Position numbers and translations under genes: made by a program
The notes under the pieces: generated by a model
Told to the model about the DNA's origin: nothing
The model's input: the letters and a program-made list of their open reading frames with translations, nothing else
Databases searched by the model: none
Shown here: positions 19,201-26,713 of the stretch, piece after piece
Layout of the letters: every line of letters begins with the position of its first letter
Position numbering within the stretch: position 1 is the stretch's first letter
NCBI GenBank assembly: GCA_965223305.1
Contig: CBDCWT010000052.1
Coordinates: forward strand, 1 to 64,000
Source of the DNA: CBDCWT01 sp965223305
Lineage (GTDB): Bacteria; Planctomycetota; Planctomycetia; Pirellulales; Pirellulaceae
Direction: 5' to 3'
DNA: 64,000 nucleotides

Positions 19201-19635
19201 ATGTTCATTCTGGACACCGACCTTCTCATCATCATTCAGCGTCGCTCGGAGCCAGAATGGGCTACGTTGCGAACAAACATGGATCGCCATGATCTCGGCG
19301 ACTACTACCTAACGGTCGTTAGTGTCCACGAGCAGATGCTAGGGGCAAATAGCTACATTGCTCGTTCGAAGACACAGTCCGAGGTGATTCGCGGCTATCA
19401 AATGATGGAGGCGGCGATGATCGACTACTCCCGATTTACGGTTTTGCCATTTGACGAGCCGGCCGCAAGCAGGTTTGGCGAAATCCGTAAGCAAGGAATT
19501 CGCATCGGCACGATGGACTTGCGGATCGCATCAATCGCACTATCCCATGGATTCACCGTGCTCACCCACAACACGGTTGACTTCGAGAAGGTCCCCGGAC
19601 TGGCTGTCGAAGACTGGACGCTGCCGGCGCGCTGA
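19201..19635 (+). CDS. PIN-domain ribonuclease (VapC-like toxin)
   Basis: 144 residues spanning a complete PIN domain. The N-terminal FILDTDLLI gives the first acidic residue (Asp5). A Glu in VVSVHEQMLG, the Asp in GTMDLRIASIALSHG and the Asp of THNTVDFEKVPGL complete the metal site. These positions fit single-strand RNA cleavage by VapC-type proteins. It follows the small coiled-coil gene by six bases on the same strand. It lies just inside the left end of the tRNA-Pro island, where maintenance modules are common. The fold is secure; toxicity is inferred. Confidence 0.85.
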   Translation: MFILDTDLLIIIQRRSEPEWATLRTNMDRHDLGDYYLTVVSVHEQMLGANSYIARSKTQSEVIRGYQMMEAAMIDYSRFTVLPFDEPAASRFGEIRKQGIRIGTMDLRIASIALSHGFTVLTHNTVDFEKVPGLAVEDWTLPAR

Positions 19636-19768
19636 CACTCCTGTCAGCATACGCGAACATCGACAATTCTTGATAAGAATCAACCGTTCTTGCACGCCAG
19701 AAGAGATTAGGAAGTTTGGGCTTGATTCCCGGTTATTCGAGGATTCGACAGAATGCAGTTGGTGTGAG

Positions 19769-20482
19769 CTAGCTGCGTTCAGTGTACGGTTGGGCAGCCA
19801 TTCGCCAGTCTTGAATGGCTCCGCGGACGGTTTTTTCGGGGAGGAACTCCTGCTCCAACCTTCCGCGTAGTTCCTTTAGAAGCCGTCGGTAAAGCGATTG
19901 CTCGACTTCGTCGAGTCCGGCAGGCACTTCTGTTCCAGCGATGACAGGTTCAGGAACAGCGGTCTCGATGTTTCGGTCGTAGATTTCAGGAGTCATCATC
20001 AAAGCATGAAGGTGCGGGAGAGTCTGCCGCGCGTTTGCAAGAAACTGCAATCCCCACGTGTCGATGTCGCCCCAATAACCGATCTGCTTTGCTCGCAGCC
20101 AACGTCCTTCGGTCCACCCGAGATCAAAGCCTGCGCCCAACACGGCAATCGTCTCGGGCACATCCGGAAGTTGATGTTGGCAGCTTTCGTTCTCGACGAG
20201 TAGCAACCGCTCTCCGGGAAGCTCGGTATCTTTCAGCTCGGAGCGGCGTACGCGTTGCTTCCGAAATAGAAGGAGGTAGTTCGTCGTAAGCCCACCTTTG
20301 TTTGAACTCAACTTCAAAGTATTCGCAAGGTCTTCCAAGCTAGAGAAATCCACCGACAGAATCTCTTTCAACTTGGCCAACAGAGTCGAGTCAGCTTCCA
20401 ACGTCCAGGTGACAACGTCCTCAATCATCCAATCATCTGGCCACTGAATGATGACCTCAGGTGACACGGACAGCTCAAGCAA
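19769..20482 (-). pseudogene. JetD-like (DUF2220) TOPRIM protein fragment
   Basis: 237 residues from a TTG; the frame is open a little further upstream (LHNAHDDAGHGYVKE) to a TAG near 20532, and no good start exists. The C-terminal half resembles JetD/DUF2220 proteins: LLLVENESCQH, VLGAGFDL, IGYWGDIDTWGLQFL with the TOPRIM-type acidic pair (GDID), LHALMMTPEIYD, and RLEQEFLPE near the end. JetD is the plasmid-cleaving nuclease of Wadjet, normally near 400 residues with an N-terminal DUF3322 domain that is missing here. The frame overlaps the end of the ATPase fragment. The gene appears to be the 3' part of a larger gene joined by deletion. No JetA, JetB or JetC is visible. Confidence 0.6.
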
Positions 20483-20510
20483 CTCCTTGACGTAGCCGTG
20501 ACCGGCATCG

Positions 20511-21050
20511 TCATGTGCGTTGTGAAGGCACTAGAAAGAACCCGACTTCCCGAAGCAACCGGAACGGTAGGTCTGTTATGCCTTCCTCGTCAAAAGCATC
20601 TCCGATTGAAGCGTCGTCGTAAAAATAGCGGCGGCTCTCTACCGTGAGCGTGTCTTGGTCGAATCTGCCCGCGTAAGCCAGCTGAAGACACAACTCTTGC
20701 GAGTCCGATTTAGGCCTCGCAGAAATGGTCTGTGTTTCCTCGTTCCACCACTTCGGCATACCTCGACCCTCGCGAAACCACGCTGGATGTCGATTAGTAT
20801 CGTTGCCGTCAAAACCGGTGAATGTCACTATTACTTCAAGCCGGTCTGTAGGCTGCGGGTCGCAGCCGAAGAAGTCGTGTTCAGTCAGGTCACGAATCAG
20901 GCGGTCCCTACCAAGCATCAAGCCAAGTGCATTGATGATGGTTGTCTTCCCCGACCCGTTGGGACCAATGACCACCGTGTGGTCATCAAACACCAAAGTC
21001 ATGTCTTCGATGCCCCTGAACCGTCGGATTTCGAGCTGTTTGATTTTCAT
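20511..21050 (-). CDS. OLD-type AAA ATPase, N-terminal fragment
   Basis: 179 residues from the ATG at 21050 (MKIKQLEIRRFRG), a typical start for OLD/RecF-type ATPases; the frame is open further upstream without homology. Walker A is GPNGSGKTT, preceded by DDHTVVIG. The sequence stops after PFRLLREVGFFLVPSQRT, the point at which longer family members go on to the coiled coil, signature, Walker B and TOPRIM parts, so about two thirds of a normal protein is missing. The following frame contains the JetD-like fragment. The two may be the ends of an ATPase-nuclease gene pair fused by an internal deletion. It is probably inactive. Confidence 0.7.
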   Translation of the reverse strand: MKIKQLEIRRFRGIEDMTLVFDDHTVVIGPNGSGKTTIINALGLMLGRDRLIRDLTEHDFFGCDPQPTDRLEVIVTFTGFDGNDTNRHPAWFREGRGMPKWWNEETQTISARPKSDSQELCLQLAYAGRFDQDTLTVESRRYFYDDASIGDAFDEEGITDLPFRLLREVGFFLVPSQRT

Positions 21051-21218
21051 GGCAAACCCAACGCTAAGAAGACACAGTGAGAATCTGAGTATGGCGATAC
21101 CCAAATCGTGCGTCGATACATCTTCGTCCACTCCCCGCGACGCCGAGTTTTTGACTGATTTTCTCTACCCGTGGTACGCTAGAGGAGTAGGCGGTATGAT
21201 TCGAATAGAGGTAAGGCT

Positions 21219-21443
21219 ATGTTTCTCGAACCAAACGACCCAAGACTCAACGACCCGAGACGGCCAAAACCGGCCCCGGCTGAGTATGCCGGTCAGTGGG
21301 TGGCCTGGGACAGGGACCGCAAGCAGATTGTTGCTCACGGAAACGATGTTGCGGCAGTCAGGCGTGAGGCAGTCGCAGCCGGCCACTCGTTACCTCTAAT
21401 TGAAAAAGTGCCTGAAGAGTCTTCATTCATTGGCGGCCTATGA
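21219..21443 (+). CDS. DUF5678-like small protein
   Basis: 74 residues. After a Pro/Arg-rich start, the body reads YAGQWVAWDRDRKQIVAHG, then DVAAVRREAVAAGHSLPLIEKVPEE, the pattern of DUF5678-type proteins, which have no known activity. The stop overlaps the start of an aspartyl protease gene by four bases (ATGA), so they are translationally coupled. The pair lies in the tRNA-Pro island, unlike its decayed neighbours it is intact, and it is transcribed away from the ATPase fragment. A toxin-antitoxin or inhibitor-protease relation can be proposed but not shown from the sequence. Confidence 0.7.
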   Translation: MFLEPNDPRLNDPRRPKPAPAEYAGQWVAWDRDRKQIVAHGNDVAAVRREAVAAGHSLPLIEKVPEESSFIGGL

Positions 21444-21889
21444 AGTTCTGGCATAGCCCGCAGAAGACCCGGTCACCGGATACGGACCAAGAGAGATTCG
21501 TTCTTAGACCGCTGCTGCCAATTCTCATCTTTGGCCAACAGGACGCTGGCCTATACACAGCTCTCGTCGACACAGGCTCCGACAGTACGTTCATACCGCG
21601 GAGCGTCGCCGATGATTTGCAGATTCCAATTCAGCCATGCACCGGTCCACCTCCCGCTGCGTTCGGGGGCGGTCGCATTGATACCTTCTTTGCTGATGTT
21701 GAACTGCAACTGAGCGACGGCGAGGACGACTGCCGTTGGACGGCACGGGCCTTGTTTTTTGACGCCAACGAAACTGTGATTCTTGGTCACCTGGGTTTCC
21801 TCAGCCACTTTACCGCCACCTTTGACGGCGAGGCCGGGACACTCGACTTGACGCCGAACGCAACACTGCCCAACGGCAAGTCCCCGTAG
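21440..21889 (+). CDS. Retropepsin-like aspartyl protease
   Basis: 149 residues, about the size of one retropepsin-type domain. The catalytic signature is LVDTGSDSTFIPRSVADDL (Asp at about 45), followed by the flap region and a second typical motif VILGHLGFLSHFTATFDGE. Single-domain proteins of this sort dimerise to form an active site from two DTG motifs. There is no signal peptide, so it should act in the cytoplasm. It overlaps the upstream DUF5678-like gene by four bases. The target is unknown; the coupled small protein is the obvious candidate as partner or substrate. Confidence 0.82.
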   Translation: MKFWHSPQKTRSPDTDQERFVLRPLLPILIFGQQDAGLYTALVDTGSDSTFIPRSVADDLQIPIQPCTGPPPAAFGGGRIDTFFADVELQLSDGEDDCRWTARALFFDANETVILGHLGFLSHFTATFDGEAGTLDLTPNATLPNGKSP

Positions 21890-21901
21890 ACCACTCCGCA
21901 A

Positions 21902-22480
21902 CTACGCCGCTTGCACTTCAACATCTTCCTCCGTCTCGACGAACACATGAACCTGTTCCCGTCTCAATGAGAAGACGGTTTTGTATCGCAGCTCATCACC
22001 AAACCCGGCACGCCTCCGAAGACGGGAAGCACTGGCCTCTTTTTCTTCTTCGCCTTGCCCTTTGGTCGAGCTGGAACATCGAGCGGAACCAGGAGCGGAG
22101 CATAGGAGAACTCGGACTAGCCACAACGCTTGAGTGAGCGGATGTTTCGCCGCTCCAAACGCTTGAACTCATGCTCTCCCTTGGTCGCCAAGATGACATA
22201 GAAACGACCATGCCGGAGGTATTTCAGGTTGGCTCTGCCTTCATTTTCAGCTCAGCTGAGCGGCGGCCTGAGGGGTCTTCTTGGATGTCGTATTTGGTGA
22301 TTATCGCCTCGTCAACCCACGCGGGACTGGTCCCATCGGGCACGGTTCCAGTGACGTAATACCAGTAGCCGCGGGGCACCAACTGCACAGAGACTTGCTG
22401 CACAAAGGCGGACAGACATCGGGTTTCACAACGGACATCTTGCCAGCGGATTGTCGGAGTTCACAGCAGGCTGATTGAGC
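21902..22480 (-). pseudogene. Frameshifted gene of unknown island-associated protein
   Basis: Minus-strand reading gives coherent protein segments in changing frames. The first is VSVQLVPRGYWYYVTGTVPDG with AWVDEAIITKYDIQ (about 22395-22250). The next is NLKYLRHGRFYVILATKGEH with EFKRLERRNIRSLKRCG (about 22240-22120), ending in a TAG. Further on come DELRYKTVFSLRREQ and HVFVETEEDVEVQAA, ending at 21902. At least two frameshifts and one stop interrupt the gene. I recall similar hypothetical proteins in planctomycetes with unknown function, but cannot name a family. It is non-functional as it stands. Confidence 0.55.
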
Positions 22481-22768
22481 GACAACCTCGGCTTCATCGT
22501 CCAACGCAGTTCCGCTCAGCTGCCAGTTTACGGATTACGCTGAGAGCCCGTGTCCCGCCGCGTTGCCCGTAGTTGCAATGCTCTAAAGCACGCATTTTAG
22601 TCGGAACGCCATTTGAAGGCTTAGCGAAACGTCAAATGGACCAAATGCGGGTGGGCCGCTTCAGACCACCAAATCGTGGGCAACACCCAACAGCAAAAAA
22701 GCGTTTGAATTCCTGTCGTTTCTGTGGCAGACTTCCCCGCAGTTGTTTGTTGTTGATGTAGTCCAGCT
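22481..22768. other. 288-bp gap without recognisable gene
   Basis: Between the frameshifted gene and the relaxase remnant I see no convincing coding sequence, repeat or RNA. A short inverted repeat (CATTTGAAGG and similar) occurs near 22605-22640 but is weak. Confidence 0.4.
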
Positions 22769-23309
22769 GTGCTCTCGTTGTCCCCGATTTCTTCCTCCAA
22801 AGACGCTCTTTCGTACTACGCAAGTCTTGGTGAGGATTACTACGTAAAAGACGGTGCTGAACGGCCCGGTACGTGGTGGGGCGAAGGAGTAAAGGCACTT
22901 GGGCTCTCGGGCGGTGCAGACAAAGTGGCGTTTCATAACCTTCTTCGCGGCTTTTCGCCTGATGGAAAACACAAGCTTGTTCAAAACGCAGGTCGTAAGA
23001 ATCGGCGTGCAGCAATTGACTGCACCTTCTCGGCTCCAAAAAGATGTGTCTATCCTTTGGAGCATTGCTCACCAAAGAGAGCGGCTTCAAGTTGAGGCAG
23101 CAGCAGAGCGGGCGCTAAAAAGAACTTTTTGTAGCGTAAGTGAACTTTGCGGTCACAGTCGCCGTGGGCATAACGGTGAGTCGAGAGTAGACCAAGCGGG
23201 GCTAGTTGGTGTTGTTGTTCGCCATGACACAGCACGAGGGGTTCCAGGTAACTCGTTGTCCATTTTGCAAGTTCAACTGCGACGTGACAAACGGAACGGC
23301 AAGCGGTGA
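22769..23309 (+). pseudogene. MobF (TrwC/TraI-type) relaxase N-terminal remnant
   Basis: A GTG at 22769 starts a frame beginning MLSLSPISSSKDALSYYASL, with the paired tyrosines YY (16-17) and YY (24-25) that mark MobF relaxases. WWGEGVKALGLSG and TFSAPK follow. A frameshift near 23043 moves the reading to another frame: DVSILWSIAHQRERLQVEAA, then RRGHNGESRVDQAGLVGVVVRHDTAR. The three-His metal motif and the whole helicase part of the usual 900-1700 residue protein are missing. It once nicked DNA at an oriT to start conjugation. Its presence shows that the island derives from a conjugative or mobilisable element. No type IV secretion genes are present. Confidence 0.78.
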
Positions 23310-23343
23310 GCGGCATTGCATACGACGCATCGCCGTCTTCTGA
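23224..23343 (+). CDS. Possible 39-residue Cys-rich micro-ORF
   Basis: An ATG frame overlapping the end of the relaxase remnant encodes 39 residues with RCPFCKFNCDV and a later Cys, a zinc-knuckle-like arrangement. I see no strong ribosome site and the region is degenerate. It may be the 5' end of a lost gene, or chance. Confidence 0.25.
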   Translation: MTQHEGFQVTRCPFCKFNCDVTNGTASGERHCIRRIAVF

Positions 23344-23448
23344 ACCATCGTTTCTGGGGAGAGTGCCACACCACTAGCGGTAATCCCGAACGAACCTGAT
23401 TCGCATTGTGGTGTCAAAAGAGAAGGAACAATAGACTCTGAGACCGTC

Positions 23449-23694
23449 ATGAACGCAAAGAAGAAAGCAGTTCTCGACCGCATCAAGCACCTTGAAGACG
23501 CGATTACCAGGGGGCGAGAATACCTAGAATGCGGCGAGCATGCCCATTGGCATGGATTTCGACCTCTGTTCGCCTCTAAAGTTCAAGACGGCAAGACGCT
23601 TCCGCCTCACAAGGATTGGGTAAGGAACGTGTTCCTACCCAGACACGAAAAGGCTCTCGACAAAGCGTACAGGAAACTGGAAAGGGTATCTTAG
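23449..23694 (+). CDS. Small hypothetical helical protein
   Basis: 81 residues, rich in Lys, Arg and Glu, starting MNAKKKAVLDRIKHLEDAI and ending YRKLERVS. Helical regions frame a central WHGFRPLFASK segment. No known domain is recognised. The composition is that of a soluble basic protein. It stands alone between the relaxase remnant and the IS-split gene, on the same strand, with no clear ribosome site. It may be real, but its function is unknown. Confidence 0.5.
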   Translation: MNAKKKAVLDRIKHLEDAITRGREYLECGEHAHWHGFRPLFASKVQDGKTLPPHKDWVRNVFLPRHEKALDKAYRKLERVS

Positions 23695-23984
23695 GGGTGC
23701 GGCCGCGAGGTGAGACTGTGTGCCGGGCGTGAAACGACAGAGATGTTTGTGCATGACAGGAAACGTTCGTGACCCATGTGGACGAAAAGAGTCTTCTCTC
23801 GGCCCCATAGCGACACCGTTACAACCACAATACGTCTAGTTGACGAACGGGTCATTGTCGAGCGGTCCAACCTCGATAAGCCTTTCTCTTTCCGTTGGAC
23901 CGATGTCGACGAGATTGAAACGTTCAAGCTGGACTTGCTGACGACCGATGACATTCGCCTCGCGTTCCGCGTGTCCGACATCTG

Positions 23985-25456
23985 GTGGTGTAACATTCTT
24001 TCTGTAAAAGCGCAGTGGCGCGCCGAACTTAATTGATTCGGAGCGTCGCTGATAGGCGGCTTGAAAAAGCGTGGGCCGCTGTCGATCTTTCTTTTCGCAG
24101 GACACTACTCTAGCGAAAGGAGACCCACATGGCCCACGACGATCAATCTACTCGTTTCGAAGAGCTGCTCCAACTACTCGGCGAACATGGCTTTGAGGGA
24201 ATGGGGCACGCGATTGAGATTCTCATGAATGAGGCGATGAAACTCGAGCGCGCGGAAGCCCTGGGCGCGATGCCGTATCAGCGGACCGAAGCGCGACGTG
24301 GATATGCCAATGGATACAAGTCCAAGACGGTCAACAGCCGACTCGGCCAACTGCGCGTTAACGTTCCTCAGACCCGAGATGTGGAGTTCTATCCGTCGAC
24401 ATTGGAACGGGGCGAACGCAGTGAGCGGGCGCTCAAATTAGCGGTGGCGGAGATGTACGTGCAGGGAGTATCGACCAGGAAAGTGGCGGAGATCACTCAG
24501 GAGCTGTGTGGATTGGAGGTCAGTAGTACTCAGGTCAGTCGGGCCGCCGAGCTGCTGGACGAAGAACTGCAAGCCTGGCGGGAGCGTCCACTGGAAACGG
24601 TGCCGTATGTGATTCTCGATGCTCGCTACGAGAAGGTTCGCCACGGAGGCAGCGTACGTGACTGCGCGGTACTGATCGCCACCGGCATTTTGGAGAACGG
24701 TCAACGCAGCATCCTGGGCGTCAGCGTCTCACTTTCCGAAGCAGAGGTTCACTGGAGAAGCTTCTTGAAGAGTCTGATCGACCGTGGCTTGCACGGTGTT
24801 CAGTTGATCGTTTCCGACGATCACGCGGGGCTGAAGCAGGCTCGCAAGGCATGCTTCGCAGGCGTGGCCTGGCAGCGCTGCCAGTTTCACCTCCTCCAGA
24901 ACGCTCTGAACTACGTACCCAAGATAACCATGCGTCCGGAAGTCATCCAGGACTTGCGTAACGTGCTCAACGCAGCGGATCGTCACGAAGCAGATCGTCT
25001 CCTCAAGTTGATGGTCGAGAAGTACGCCGAGACGGCGCCGGATCTATCCCGTTGGCTCGAGACCAACGTTGCGGAAAGTCTGACGGTGTTCGAATTGGAA
25101 CCTTCTCACCGCCGCCGTCTTCGCACGACGAACATGCTTGAGCGGCTAAACCAGGAGATCAAACGTCGCACCAGAGTGGCAACGCTGTTTCCCAACGAAG
25201 CGTCGCTCCTGCGGTTAGTCAGCGCGATCCTCAGTGAGACCAGCGACGATTGGGAAACTGGCAAAGTCTATTTGACAATGCAAACAACGCCTCCCAAAAA
25301 CGGAACACAGAGAAAGGCTAGCGGGGGTCCAGGGGGGCGGCAATGAGCCCCCCGGTCTGCGTGAACGCAAAAGAAAACGGCGGCGAAGCCGCTCCATACT
25401 ATTTACAAAACGCGAAAATGAGATCGACAGAATTTACAGAAGGAAGGTTGCTCGAC
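23985..25456 (+). mobile_element. IS256-family insertion sequence, complete
   Basis: The element is about 1472 bp. Its ends form an imperfect 24-bp inverted repeat: GTGGTGTAACATTCTTTCTG on the left and, read inward from the right, GTCGAGCAACCTTCCTTCTG, both continuing TAAA. The 10 bases CCGACATCTG flank it on both sides (23975-23984 and 25457-25466), slightly longer than the 8-9 bp usual for IS256. One intact transposase gene fills most of it. Intact gene, ends and target duplication suggest a recent insertion. Confidence 0.85.
24129..25346 (+). CDS. IS256-family (Mutator-type) transposase
   Basis: 405 residues, the normal length for the family. The DDE catalytic core is visible: the first Asp in VPYVILDARYEKVRHGG, the second in QLIVSDDHAGLKQA, followed by the conserved WQRCQFHLLQNAL motif, and a Glu in TTNMLERLNQEIKRRTRV. 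A helix-turn-helix-like region lies in the N-terminal third (TRKVAEITQELCGLEVSSTQVSR). A ribosome site GAAAGGAG precedes the ATG by a few bases. It cuts and joins element ends and makes 8-9 bp target duplications. It is intact. Confidence 0.97.
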   Translation: MAHDDQSTRFEELLQLLGEHGFEGMGHAIEILMNEAMKLERAEALGAMPYQRTEARRGYANGYKSKTVNSRLGQLRVNVPQTRDVEFYPSTLERGERSERALKLAVAEMYVQGVSTRKVAEITQELCGLEVSSTQVSRAAELLDEELQAWRERPLETVPYVILDARYEKVRHGGSVRDCAVLIATGILENGQRSILGVSVSLSEAEVHWRSFLKSLIDRGLHGVQLIVSDDHAGLKQARKACFAGVAWQRCQFHLLQNALNYVPKITMRPEVIQDLRNVLNAADRHEADRLLKLMVEKYAETAPDLSRWLETNVAESLTVFELEPSHRRRLRTTNMLERLNQEIKRRTRVATLFPNEASLLRLVSAILSETSDDWETGKVYLTMQTTPPKNGTQRKASGGPGGRQ

Positions 25457-25781
25457 CCGACATCTGGCATGAGTTTAGCGAAAGTGATGAAGGCTTTATG
25501 TCACTGACCGAAGCCATGAAAACCAGGTTCCCAGCCATTCACAAGGACTGGTACAGGGAGGTGATGCAACCCCCTTTTGCAACCAACCAGCGGACATTAT
25601 GGAAGCGTGGCTGACCGGCGTCGCAGTGAGACTTCGAACGCACCTCGGAGATGGAGCCGAAGCGTCCTTGATGCGTTTTGATGGCGTGCTCGTATCTTCT
25701 CGTGTATGAAACGAGTCGGTGGTAGGGTAATGAGCAGCACAGTCAAACGCCGACAAAACGGCCCATCCTCGGAACTGAAAG

Positions 25782-26065
25782 ATGCCAAAAACTTATCATT
25801 GTTGGCGTTGTGACATGCCAGTTCCGATGTTGACTGACGATGAATGGGAACAAGTTCGACGACTACTTCAGGCCAAGCGAGCAAGAAAGCATGGTCATGA
25901 AGCCTGTGAAAAGTACTTCGAGATTACTGGATTTCGGGAAACAAACCCAAATGCACTTTGGCATCATTACCTCTCAAACTACGGTCCAGAGTGTGATTCC
26001 TGCGGACATTGCTGCGGACTAAGGAAGCAACGTTCTGTGCGAACTGCGGAGCGAAGCGTACGTAG
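25782..26065 (+). pseudogene. Zinc-ribbon hypothetical protein gene with frameshift
   Basis: The ATG frame begins MPKTYHCWRCDMPVPMLTDD with a Cys pair. It continues through FEITGFRETNPNALWHHYLSNYG and ECDSCGHC, then would run on to 26105 with Ser/Arg-rich nonsense. A change of frame near 26015 gives LRTKEATFCANCGAKRT and a stop at 26063-26065, completing a four-Cys zinc ribbon. So a single-base deletion or insertion has probably broken the gene. The family looks like a known hypothetical group with an N-terminal CxxC and a C-terminal ribbon; its function is unknown. Confidence 0.6.
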
Positions 26066-26109
26066 TTCAGCCTTGGACGCAACAGGCTACGACGCGTCGG
26101 TGTGAAACG

Positions 26110-26304
26110 CTAGTTCCAGTTCCAAAGTGCGGCGATGAATTGGCCCATGGCGGCGTTCGCCCCACGCTGATGTAGCAAGCAAACGCGATTGTGGCCGTAG
26201 CGGGCCAGGTAATCACGAACGCAATGCAGTGTGCTTACCGGAATCCGGTCGTTCGGATACTCGCGAGTGATTCTCATCTGCCATGGCCCACGAGCGTGGA
26301 GCTT
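26110..26304 (-). pseudogene. Possible 3' gene fragment next to tRNA-Pro
   Basis: Minus-strand reading ending at 26110 gives about 60 residues of protein-like composition: WQMRITREYPNDRIPVSTLH, then VRDYLARYGHNRVCLLHQRG and FIAALWNWN. The frame has no local start and runs upstream into the tRNA. It might be the end of a lost gene that lay beside the attachment site. No family is recognised. Confidence 0.3.
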
Positions 26305-26494
26305 TCCGCCAAGCTGCGGTCGTGTCGAGTCTCCCCCTACCCCCGGGTTGCACCGCAGCAGCGCCCGCGTAGATTGGAGGGCAGAGTTTTGGAGGGAAAA
26401 CGGGTCTAAATCTCTGCCCTTAGGACCAATTCCCTTAGTCTTGAAGGTGCAGTAACAACTCCGAAAGTCCTTTGCCAGCAACAGCTTATCAAAG

Positions 26495-26568
26495 TCGGGG
26501 CGACTGGATTTGAACCAGCGACCTCTGCGTCCCGAACGCAGCGCTCTACCAGGCTGAGCCACGCCCCG
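26495..26568 (-). tRNA. tRNA-Pro (anticodon CGG)
   Basis: 74 bases fold into a full cloverleaf: acceptor CGGGGCG/CGCCCCG, D-stem GCTC/GAGC, anticodon stem CTGCG/CGCAG with loop TTCGGGA (anticodon CGG, reads CCG), T-stem GCTGG/CCAGT-like with loop TTCAAAT, and discriminator A. CCA is not encoded. Its 3' half is repeated at 18715-18757, marking it as the integration site of the island. Confidence 0.96.
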
Positions 26569-26713
26569 CTTTATTTCGCCCCACTATCTTACTGCTACGA
26601 ACGACACTAGCATAGCCTCGCCCAAAGACCCCTCACACACACCACACGCTCCCGATCCCATCGCTGCGCCTTCCCTGCCCGCCAATCGACTGACAACTCC
26701 GCACGACCAACCT

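Larger units (their letters stand above)
23776..25614 (+). pseudogene. Small hypothetical gene split by IS256-family element
   Basis: The 5' part (23776-23985) encodes 70 residues ending FRVSDIW. After the insertion the same frame resumes at 25468 with HEFSESDEGFMSLTEAM and runs to WKRG and a stop at 25612-25614. Removing the element with one 10-bp duplicate rejoins an uninterrupted 118-residue protein. It has a beta-rich N-terminal half (DERVIVERSN, FSFRWTDVDEIETF) and a C-terminal part with DWYREVMQPPFATN. I recall similar short proteins next to secreted or contact toxins, but cannot name the family with confidence. In its present state translation would read into the IS and stop after 86 codons. 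Confidence 0.8.

Noticed and set aside
24080..25431. Inner inverted repeat TGTCGATCT-TTTTCGC as the IS256 ends
   Set aside because: It matches well, but the outer 24-bp repeat is followed directly by a perfect 10-bp duplication and restores the split gene, so the inner pair is probably a subterminal repeat.
18991..26494. Complete Wadjet defence system
   Set aside because: Only a JetD-like C-terminal fragment is present; JetA, JetB and JetC are absent and the ATPase fragment is OLD-type, not SMC-like.
26110..26562. 150-codon minus frame running across the tRNA-Pro gene
   Set aside because: The N-terminal part is translation of the tRNA and adjacent DNA; only the last 60 codons look protein-like and are reported separately with low confidence.
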